Positions 10,879 to 22,800 of a stretch of DNA of 64,000 bases are shown one piece after another (the stretch's first letter is position 1; each line of letters opens with the position of its first letter). Under the pieces are notes generated by a model. It saw only the letters and a list, made by a program, of their open reading frames with translations, had not been told where the DNA came from and ran no database searches. The DNA is taken from contig OX291557.1 of the NCBI GenBank assembly GCA_946406115.1, forward strand, positions 12,060,501-12,124,500, written 5' to 3'. A program made the translations under genes and the position numbers. This DNA comes from Apoda limacodes (lineage: Eukaryota > Arthropoda > Insecta > Lepidoptera > Limacodidae).

Positions 10879-13800
10879 ATGGAAGCTGTAGAAGAGCCTA
10901 TTACGAACAATTCATGCATGGAAAGTGTCCGTACAGATACCTCAAATCTTGTAACCGAATTACCGATGGAATTGGGTAATTGTCGCCAAGCTAACGGTGT
11001 TGTTGAAATAACTAATACTGTACCCAAAGACGACGGGGATACTTTATTAACGGTAGAGCGAGTAAACATTGAGACTGAAATTGTAAGTATTCCTGATACC
11101 AATAAAAATGATAGTCAGGAACAGTCAGATCATTCTAATACGAACCTGAAACCAGTTGTTGAACCAGACCCAGAACAGAATTTAGAGCTTTCAGTTAAAA
11201 ATGATGTTACTACAGTTGAAAATCAAGTGATTGAGAGAACTGTAGTTGATGTCAAAGGTGAAGGGCAAGAATCTGAATCTGCTGTTGCTCATGAAATTGA
11301 AATTGCTGAATCTACTGATGATGTAGATAATACACAAAATGTTAGTAGTAATGTCAATGTTACATTTGAGACTGAAATTTTGGTAGAGAAAAACTATGAT
11401 AATGAAATCAAAACTGAGGAACATGATAAAACTAATAATATTCTTAATGAATTGGGACATAACATTGGACTAAGCGAAGCACTTTGTTCCACAGACTCTG
11501 AAAATAATAAACATCAAGTTCTGAATAATGAAGAATTATTAGATATTTTAGAAGGGAATGATGAGTTACACTCTACTGATACAGTTATTGCAGTTGACCA
11601 CCCTAATACTAAATCTCTTGAAAAACAGCTGGCCATGCAACAACTTTCCAGATTATCAAAAAAGAAGAAGTATAAACATATTTCTACTATTGACAAACAT
11701 GTGAACAAAAGTACAGTTGTAAAATTCAAAGAAGATCTTTCAATTGAAGGTGCTCAGAACAAACAAAAATCAAATATTGACAATAGTCAATCTAAACAAA
11801 CTGTTTCGGAAGGAGATCCAAAAGATACAAAAAATCATAAAAATAATGTAGATGTCAAATATGTTGAAATAAAAATAGATACCAAAGATTATGTTGAAAG
11901 TCCATCAGAAGGAGAAACACTGAGTATTGTAGAGAGTAAAATAAAAAAAACAATGCCCAGAAATCAATTTAAAACAAATAAATCTATTAAGAAACCGAAT
12001 GAAACGAAAATTACTAGTCATAAAGCTATTAAAAAAAATAAAAAGAAAGAAAATATAGTCAATGTGCTAGTACAGGATTGGAGTGATGATGAACCTATGG
12101 AAGAAGTCGAGTCCAATAGTAGTTTAGCTGAAGTGACAACTGATCTAAATACTTCTGAACAAGAAACTGAAATTATACATAATGAGAATTCTATTTCCAA
12201 AACCTCTCCTGGTGCAGGTGATAGTTTAGCAGATCTGGAACACTCTGATAAATTGAGTAAAGAAGACAAAGAAAGTCAGTCACAAAGGAGACAATCAAGA
12301 GTTATTAAAAAGAAAGTTATATTTGATCCTGATAATCCAGATACATTTACTAAAGGTATGACTGTTATTAAAAGTAAAGAACACCTATCAGAAAATGAGC
12401 TTCAACCTGCAAAAAAAATTAAAATAGAACATAATCTTCAGAAAGCAAAACTCAAATCGCAAACAGCCAAAATGAAATGGAAAAAACCTACACCTAAAAG
12501 TAATAAACAAATCAAGAGACTAACTGAAGTTGATAGGCTTTTAATGGATGAAGGAGCTGTTAACATGATATACCAACTTACACCAGAAGCTCCTAAAGGT
12601 AAGAAAAATGTAAGGACAAAAGCAGAATTCATAAAAAGAATACAGAGTTCAACACCAGATGGCACAGAAATGAAATTCAGAGAAAGAAAGAAAGAGTCAA
12701 AAGAGGAAGAAGCTGAAGCTAAAAATATTTTAGGTGGTAAACATAGAATGTCTTTAAGCAGTTCTGTAAAATCTCCATCTGTTTATGAAGATTTTGAAAC
12801 TCACAGTGCTGATGATTCTATTATATATCGTCGACATTCATCAAGTTCTTATTCCAGTACTGGTATGAGCCCACGTCGCTTGAGTGAAGTGGACTTGCAT
12901 GCCAGTCAAAGTTCTACAGGAGCTTCTCAGAAACCTGCCAGTCATGCTCAAGTTAATAAAGCCGCTGAAAATAGCAGCACATTTATGTCGGATCTTACTG
13001 ATACTTCAACAAATGAAATTATTAGAAAAGAAGACTGTGTATCAATTAAAGAAAAATTGAATTCAAAATTGTCACTTGCCTTGCAAAAGAAAAAGCGTGA
13101 AAGTACCAGCAATGAAAAGCCCTCAAAGCGAAAAAAAATACAAAAACTGGAAGAACAACAAAAGTCTAAATATGTCTTGAAATATGACCACTTAGCAATC
13201 AATATTGACAATAGATTGGCAGAAATATGTATTCGCAAAGCAGGAGCCAAGAAATATAATGTTGAGGTATGTATTAGGTATCTAATTTGTCCTATTAAAT
13301 TCTAAATTTATGTCTCAGAAATCTGAGCCCAACGTAATTTGAAATCTCTATAATCCAAATTCCCTGAATGTCCTCCTGTCTACTTTACTTACCTTACTTA
13401 CTTAGTGTTGACAGAATATTGTTAAAATTTGATTTTGCATACTATTTAATATTCTAGCATTTATAGTTTCTTTGTAATTTAAGTATATGTACAAACCAAA
13501 TTTCCGGTTAGGTCGACTATGTGGTGGGAAATGTCCCCCTTTCTGCTGCTTCACAAAAGCTTTGTTACAAAGAGTACTACAAACTTTTAGATTATTGTAA
13601 TGATATCAATGGGTATGATGATGCCCAATTGCAGGATCCTTAGATACCATTGCAATATTATTTCTTAAGTTTTAAAACCATATTTTAGGAAAAGTCATAA
13701 ATTACCAGAGTAATTTATTAAACTGATAAAGATATATTGGTGATTGTTTTCCTGCAACCGTCGTATTGGCAGCATTCTGGTGTTAATTTTATATTTATAT

Positions 13801-16800
13801 AAAAATTTGTATATTATGAGTACTACCTATGTTGCTTAGTGTTATAATTTGTGCTATTTATGGTTTTCTGTTCACCAACATTAGCTTTTGCCTAAGCCGC
13901 TGTTGTAGTCCCATCGCAAGGGCACAGGTCTGTCCTTGGAGAAGGAAGCTTAGGCCATAGTCTACTGTGCATAAGCTAACACTTTTAAAGTATTCAAGCC
14001 AAGCATAATTTCTCTGACTTGGATTGACAACTACTGTCATATGACAACACACTGTTTTCAGCACAGCCTATAGATATACAAGTTTAAGACTATTAGTTTG
14101 ACTCTCTCGCAGCCTAGTTGGTAGTGTTGCCGGCTACTGTGAAGAGGGTGTGGGTTGGATTCCCGCACTCAACAAACATTTATATTTTTTTTTGTGCTTG
14201 TCTTGAGCCTGGGTGTATTTATGTTCAATAATATGTATTTTAATTTACAATTACAATAAAAAAAGAAATATATATGTATTTGTATCTGTTGTTTGGTACC
14301 CATAACACAAGCTTTGCTTACTTTGGGGCTAGCCGTCTAGTGGTGTGTGTTATGTCCAAAAATATTTGTTATTATTATAATGTAAATTGCCTTTGTAGAT
14401 ACTGGGTTCTTGTTCAACTTATTATTTTGTTACAGACATTAAGGGAGCTGGAGAGTGCATTAGAATATATTGACAAAAAAGATGACATATCTATAACATT
14501 GTTGACATCTCAGTGTGGATCATTGTGTTCAGATTTAGATTTAAGGCATTTAATCATGGACAGTACAGAAAAAAGGACAAATGCTGCATATGAAATTGCA
14601 GAAGCTGTAAGGTATAAATAAAATACAGAAAAATAATGATTCTAACACATATGTTTGTCTGTTTGTTAGTTTGCTTTGCTATAGAGCAACCAATTATGCT
14701 AATTGTTGAAGGGACAGAGGTCATAAGCTACTTTTTAACCTGGAAATGCTTCTGTGGGAATTACAATAACTGAACATAACTATAGAAAACTTTCTTACTA
14801 TAATCAAAGACTTGCATTGGAATCCTATGATGATAACGCAAAAGCTATAGTAGTATATATTATTATAACAGAAAGAAAATTCATATATATATATGGATCC
14901 TATAAATATTGTGCACATATCATTTCTCTTTTATATTGACTTTACGTAAGCATATTAAATTTAGGGTATGTATGTAGTATGCTCCACTTAATTTATGTCA
15001 CAACAAATTTGTAATTTCAAACCAATTTTTAGAAATAAACTGTCTAATCTTTTTACTACAAACAGTAGTATTTTGTAACAAAGGATACTACAAAATTTTA
15101 GATTATTAAAATGAATAATAATAAACAACTATACGACTAAAGATGCTCAATTACAGGAGGCATAGATACCATTGTAAAGAAAGTTATTTGTTTACATATT
15201 AATAAATGTAACATGAAAATCTGTTTAATATTTAGTAATATTTAAATATAAATTTAGTAAAAAGTGTTTTTTTAGATATTTTATGTCTTAAACAGACAAC
15301 ATAAATACATAACATCACGCCTGTTTCCCAGAGGGGCAGGCAGAAAAACTGCAAATTCTGTATTACCGTTATACATTGTTTCTTATTGATCATAGGCAAA
15401 GTACGTGGAGCTCGCGCAGCAGCTCCAGTAAGTAGGTTAACTTCAATATAAGCCTCAGATCACAAATGTTTAACGCAAAAATCGAGCAGGGTTGTCGATG
15501 ATGCTATCTCATTTATTAATAAGTATTTTAAGAAAATACCTACTAATAACACTAGGAAAAACGAAAATCAGGTGCATTAGGTGAATTTCAAGAAATATGT
15601 AGTACCTACGTAACTTATAACTAGTAACTATGTCAAAAAGGATAATGAAATAACTGTAGTACCTATTATTTATTTATCGCACTATGTTATACTTATGATG
15701 TAGTGTGATAACTATTCAACTGAAGTATAATAAATAATTATTTCGTTTATAGGCAAATTTTATTTTACTGTTAGGCATTTCTTGTTTGAACACATATAGG
15801 CACTGCACATTGTGCTGCTGATATCTTACAAATTAAATGCTTACAACCTGAGCGCGCGACTGCTGCCGCCGCAGACGCGAGCCGTGACGTCCCCAACCAT
15901 GATTCCACTTCCATCAGTTGCGAGCTGTGCGGTGAACGACACCGGCTGCCCCACCGCACCGCCTCAACGCAACGATGCTAATCATTTGGCGCGAGTCGAT
16001 CTACTTTATACCCCTCTAGATCTATTTTGTTATAGGTATCACAGGCTAATTATAAATATTAAATTTTCAGGTCACTGCTGTGTAAAGTGGAGCAGCATAG
16101 TAAGCTGCTATGTACGGGTATTTGGGGTGCTTGTTCAGGCATAGGTCTCGCAATAATGGCACTCAGTGACATGGTGATTGCTTCTGAGCATGCTACATTC
16201 TCACTTGGCTCTCAATCAATACATAGCCAGACTCCACCATTACCTGGAATTGTCATTTTAACTGCACAACAACATTGGCAAAAATCAATGGTTAGTATTG
16301 AGTATTTTTAAGTGTAAGTCAAAAGTATGGTATATAAGGGTAAATTTAGCAGGTGTTTGTTGGTTTGTCATTCTATAATTCAGCTACAGAACTAAGGAAT
16401 CTTTGTGAAATTTTCTGCACTGAGATAGGCAGAGATGGGTCCATCCATAGTGACATAGGCTACTTTTTATCCCAATTGAGAGATCCCATGTGAACAATAA
16501 TTCTTATATTTCGAATACATTATTTCTTAAAGCCGTAACAGAGCACCTAAATGCGTAGATTTTGGCATAGATGGATAGAATCCTTTTATCACCATAGATA
16601 TTTCCATTTTTTTTTTCGCCTTTTTCTTGCCTCTTTTTCGCCGTAACGGGTGCTCACGGCGATGACCAAATTCTGTGCGGCCGAAGCCATGAGTAAATTC
16701 TAGTTACTTAATTTTGCATGTTAGTACAAGATGTCGGAAATATCTTGTGCGCCTCGAGTTTACTTCACTGTCCCATTTAGTACCGTTGACAATGCAATCA

Positions 16801-19800
16801 CTCATTAACGCCGTGCAAAGCAAGGATGTTTACTACATTTTAAAGTCTACTATTCTACTAATACAATGAAAAATTGATAGGTCGACCGCGCTGCTACAGT
16901 GCGAATTGACTGACATTTGTCGAGCTATTAGCCAGTTCACTGTCAGAGTTTCAAGTAATGAACAGAAAAACTTTATTTGTCGCCAAATTTTAAAATAAAA
17001 AACACGTAAACAACAGTAATATCAAACAAAAAATAGCAATAACAGTCTTTAAAAACTATATGTTGCGACAATTAGGTGTTCAGCTCAGCGTAAGCTACGA
17101 CCAGAAGCTGCAGTGCTAATTTGTGTATGTCCAACAACATGCAAACGCTGCGACAACAGTCAAATGAAAGATAAACTTATGTAGGTAGTTTTATACATAT
17201 CTAAAAATAATAATTACGATAATTAAAGGTTTTCTATCCTCTCATAAGGCCTCTGATTTAGCTTAAGTCTGTTTGATTTCCAGATTAATGATTTGGTGAT
17301 GTTCGGACGCCGCTTGTCCGCGTCGGAAGCGCTGAGGGACGGGCTGCTGAGTCGCGTGTTGTGGCCAAACAGATTTGTGGAACAGCTACGGGCTCTCGTC
17401 GCCGACATAGCGGCACAACCACCCCAAGTAGGTTACCAGTATTCGTTAAAGTGCCATTCACCCCTACCATGGGCGAAAATATCAATTTAAACAAATAATT
17501 CCAGTTTAAATCATTCTTAATGTAAACGTTTGGGCAAAGTAGTATTGAATTGTTGGTTTTGTGTTGAACAAACATCCTGATGCTTTGGAAAAGTTTATTT
17601 TCAGGGTTTCGTAACTCAAAAAAATTTAACCCTTATAAGACCACTCAGTTGCCTGTCACAGGCATTTCTTTTTTAGAACTATTTCAAATAGATATTTGAA
17701 TTTTGGGATAGTTATACATTACGTTGACCCCTGAATTAATATTAAATCTTAGTTTCTGAATAATGAAATCAAAATAAATAGTCCTGGACTTATCACCCAT
17801 AGCCACCAGAAACCTATTCCAAGATGCAACTCTACAGATCTGCACTCTTTGTGTTTCATAATACTCTTATTCCAAAGTGAAAAGTTGACAACTTTCTTTT
17901 ATGATTTGAGTCTTCAAACGAAACAAAAAACTGATTGAAGAGTGGGATTTTCAGTGTGAAGATTATGCATTTTCAAGAGCTTCGTGAAATAGTCCCCTAA
18001 CCAAACAAACCTTGGCTTGCGCTATAGCCTAAAGATTTATTTTGTTGAATGAAATGAAAGTTCTTATGAGCTTGTACTATGGGTGTCAGACAACTTTTTT
18101 ATAAATACATACATATTAAACACCCAGGCTCACGAGAAACACATATGTTAATTATATAAGTTCGTCTTGTGCAGAGACCGAATCCTCGGCCTCGGCGCAG
18201 AGACAGGGTTCACTTCTAACTGAGCCACCAGGCAGTCAAATTGAAATATTTTCTATTTCTTAAACTTAATTTGCCACAATATCCATTATTTTTGTCAATT
18301 TTTTTAATAATAACGAAATTAATTACATTATAGAAAATTAGAGATTAAGATGCATTTTATTACTTAAAACACTTATGAAATGTTTACATAAATACAATTA
18401 CAAATTCTTCATTTGTGTATATGGGTACATAAAAGATGTTACAAATCATAAAACAATCACGTTATCCTGACTCAAAGAAAGCGGATAAATATTATAGGCG
18501 TAGGTAAATAACATTTGACTTATATACAGCTCAATGTTAATATTTAATCTAAACATGTTCAGCAAAGACACAAATTCTAATATAATAAAAATGTTTATGC
18601 AATTTTTTAACAGATGTCCACTATAAAAACTTCAAACGAGATTTACACACACCACCTCTTAATTCAAGTCAACAATAAATATCTGGTTCAGTGATAAATA
18701 TGGCTTACATCTATGTTTTATGTTACATTGTACCTACATGTATTTGTTAAAAAGTTAGTTGTACTTTGTTTAAGCACTAAACAAATAATTTATGTAATTA
18801 TTATAATGAGAATGAGAAACAAGATAAGATGATTTTCATTGCAATTAATAACATATTTATGACATTATTGCACTGATATTAATATATCAATTGATTGCAA
18901 AACATTTTTGAAGCACATCTGGAAATTGGATCTTGTACTGTAGTGGGAAATCATCAAATATACAAGTAATATGAAAAAATAATTAAACGAAACCTCAATT
19001 AAATTTATATAGCAACACATTTTTTTGTAAAATCACTATCAATAATTATAATCTTCATAACTATAATCATTATTAATGCGCTGACAATATGCTTTCCAAC
19101 CTTTACCTTCGTACAGCAACTCCGATATATGTTCGTTCGTTACCCCACCGTTATGGACACACATATGGTGCTGAGGACACAAACACGATTGATACAAAGC
19201 GTAAAGGTCGTAGTTGACGTTGCCACAAAACTCTCCAGTGTCACAAAGTGGTAAAGCCGCACATCGATATTTCTGTAGATTGCCTTCTTTTGTAGAAAGC
19301 TTCCAATGATAGGGTTCTCGACAACGACAGTTGAATGTAACCTTGGGTGGCACCAGTTGTATGTTTTTATGGTGCAGCTCTTCTAGTTCGTCAGGGTTCA
19401 TGCGTTCGTATGCTGTCTCCACTGTAAGGTGAGTGTCGCGGTCCTTACATTGAGGCCAGTCGGTGATAGGTTGGCAAAACTGAAAATAATAAACTCTCTT
19501 ATAAGATTTATCGGAAACATTCCACAAAATATAATAAAATTAAGTTACTACTTCAGTCGAATAGAATACTTTAATTTTTGTAAAACATAAAATTTAAAAA
19601 GTTTAATTCATGAGGTAAAGGAAGCTGTAGTCATACTTGGGTGTATGAGTGCCATGGCCATTCCCGTTTCTCTCGCTTTTGTTGCAGTGGTAGTCATTTC
19701 TGCGTTTTAAGCTAATAGGTAAGGGTTTCTTCAGCTTTGACATACCTACTGTATAGTGTTAAGGTCCGAAAACGCACATAAATATTAGTTAGGTTACCAG

Positions 19801-22800
19801 CCTGGTACTTTAAAAGACGGTATATTGGAAATGATAGAGACAGACTCTAGCCTGTTCCATAAATTCATGGATTCCGAAGGTCAGTTGACCATTAGGCTCA
19901 TATGTAATCGGATCGTCTAATCATACAAACCGCAAAATACATTAGGTATTGTAAACCAAACTTTACTTACAACATACCAAATTTGTGTGGTGGTGGCTGT
20001 AAGATTTAGCGATTGTAAGTCGGTAAGAATTAAAAAGTGGCGCAAGATACCTGGAAGTGCGCCCGGTTGTTAAGTTCCATAGTGGTGTTACGTGGCGCAA
20101 GCGTGTCGCAGCGTTGCCGGTGTGCGCAGCGGCAGAGCCGCACTAGGGCGGGCGCGCGCCAGTAACGAGCCACCACGGCCGAGCATGCCTGCCGCACACT
20201 GCACGTCGGTAGACTACGCTCACTTTCCTCCTGAAAATTTATGCTGGTTAACTAATCTCTGGAGAATACCTTGCTAGGGAGCTCATTCCACAACCTAAGC
20301 GTTTGCGGGAGGAAGATCCCCTAAAACCGCACTGCGCCGTACTATTAAGGTTCTAAAGGTGACTTCTCAATGCCACTGAAATCAATTTCTTCGACGATCT
20401 TTCTAATTCTCTAACATTCGAAGCAACTTCACCTTGTTCATAAAATTTAGGTTCAGGCCAATTGTGGCTGTTTACGTCTCAGTGCTTATAAATCACGAGA
20501 GATTTGAACAGATAGAGCAAATAGAGATAGAACAAATTTGTTAATCTGAATACATGATTTAATTTGGTTACGACGTTTTTCTGCATATGTACGATTGACA
20601 GTAGAAGCTTGATACAAACATTTGAGCGCCACGTCAAGCAAACACGAAATTTCTTTACATTGGCACGGCCTAAACATTCGTTTTATTCATACAGTCGGCC
20701 ATCAAAAACAGAGCAATCGTAAAGGTGGTCCGCGGCGAGGGGGCTGAACACTCCTAGCTAGCCTGTATGGCCATTCGGCAGCTGTCCAGTCGTACGTTAT
20801 CACAATTTTCTTCAACATCAAAACGCGATGATCGACAGTATAAATGAAATAATATTTAGGCTGTCATATTCGTTTGATAGTGTTGGTTCCTTTTTTTAAG
20901 GTTAATTATAAACTAAACTTCAACTTACTATCCCATAGTAATATAAAATTGGTTCTTCGTTTTCACTTAAAGAACTAACACACGACATTGCCAGGAACAT
21001 TAAAAAGAAAAATTCCAACATTTTGCAATGCTATAAAATAAAAATGAATATTCTATACCAAGCTCTTGTTGGAAACTGTTGACTAGGGTCATAACCTACA
21101 TAGATAAGGCAGACCTTGTAATGAGAAACATTATTTGTATCTTTTAGCGTGAAAGAGGCTATAAGATATGTACGAAAATACAGGGTCTGATTCGTCGACA
21201 TATAAACTGTATATTACGTTTTAGGGTGCCGTACCCAGAGGGTGCCAGCGATGCCCTATTACTAAGACTACGCTGTCTATCTGTCTGTCCGACCATTAAA
21301 AGGCTCTATCTTTTAGACCGAAATAGGAAGATTTTGCACAAAATATGTGTTATAGTGGGGGATAATCTAAAAAATAAAAATAAGTTAAAATTAAAGGCAT
21401 ACAAGATACAAGAAACACATTTTCGTTGTTTTTGCTCTATCGTAAAAACCGAAAGACATACAAAATTCAAGCTTGCAGTAAAAATTGAGTGAACTCTAAA
21501 GTATAACAACAAATAATAAAAATCGGCCAAGTGTGAGTCGGACTCGCGCACGTAGGGTTCCGTACCGTTATCTATAAAAACGGCAAAAAAATCACTTTTG
21601 TTGTATGGGAGCCCCCCCTGAAATATTTGTTTTATTTTAATTTAATTATTTATTATTAAAGTGACTATTATAACTAAATATTCTGTCTGCCTGTTGCCGT
21701 TATCAAGCCATTACTATTTATTACTACTATTACTATTACCGTTACAGCGCCATCACACACACACATTTGTTTGTTGGAAACGATATTCAAAGTTAAGAAA
21801 TGTCGGGCTTGGTCAGAACTGGGATGGGAGACCGCTTAGCGGCACACTTTATTTTGTTAGTGTTTGTAAATTACGTAATTATAGTGGTGGGTACGGAACC
21901 CTTGGTGCGCGAGTCCAATTAGCACTTGGCCGGTTTTTTTTTTGCAGTACTCGCCTACTAAAGTTAGTCGCGACTGAGTTTCTAGGGGTGTTTTCTAATA
22001 AATATAAAATAAATGTACCTATTTATAAAAAAATAAATATGTTATTTGTATCTGTTATGTGGTACCTAAAGCACAAGTTTGCTTAGTTTGGGAGCAGCTT
22101 GCCTTTTCCGTAACTTTGTAAGGAACTATTTCAAACAATGTTTTATTGCTAACAGAAAATAATATCTATCGATTTACGTATGCAGTTTCTGTTTTGTTTC
22201 AATCTATACTCAAACACATGAAGTTCGTTTGATATCAAGGTAATTCACATAATTTAAAAAGTGTTTTGCGGTGCAATGTAGAATAATAAGCTACGTTTTG
22301 AATTGTCAGTATATAGTGGTTGAAATTATCCTTTTGTTTATGTAATAATTTCATGTAAATAATGAAACGAATTAAAGTGAAATGAATATAGTTGAATTTG
22401 TTAATTTTAAAAGTTAAGAAGTTAAAACGTACACACAAGGTTTTGGATATAATTACAAATTTCGTTGTAATCTGAGTTAACTTGTTGTGCGTCGGTGCGG
22501 GGGAAGAGTCAATAAAACGTTTCAGCCATTATGTTCCTAAAATTACACTAAAATCACAAATATTAATATAATAACTTTTATACATAATATTTGATGATTT
22601 ATATATGTACAAGGAGGAGGACATCCGGAAGAGAACCAAAATTACCGTAGCTCGCAGAATTAGCAAGCTGAAGTGGCAGTGGGCTGGCCACGTCTGTCGG
22701 AGGAGCGATGGCCGATGGAGCAGACGTGTCCTAGAGTGGAGACCGCGTATGGGAAGGCGAAGCGTGGGACGCCCTCCAGCCCGGTGGACCGACGACCTTA

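Noticed and set aside
11191..13250. Several minus-strand open frames of 70-110 codons across CDYL-like exon 1
   Set aside because: They are shadows of the long plus-strand exon; no family motif and no splice context.
15771..15960. A GC-rich stretch with 'CELCGERHRL' on the plus strand as a zinc-finger exon
   Set aside because: Short, stops at both sides, and it does not splice in phase with the CDYL-like exons; possibly a gag knuckle remnant, but not supportable.
19480..19527. Met at 19527 as the start of the cysteine-rich protein
   Set aside because: The 16 residues before 'FCQPITDW' are intronic; a clean 'attttcag' acceptor at 19480 joins in phase to exon 2, and the true start with a signal peptide is at 21021.
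21788..21846. A functional 5S rRNA gene
   Set aside because: Only the 3' half is similar, with substitutions; it occurs three times in the window inside dispersed repeats.
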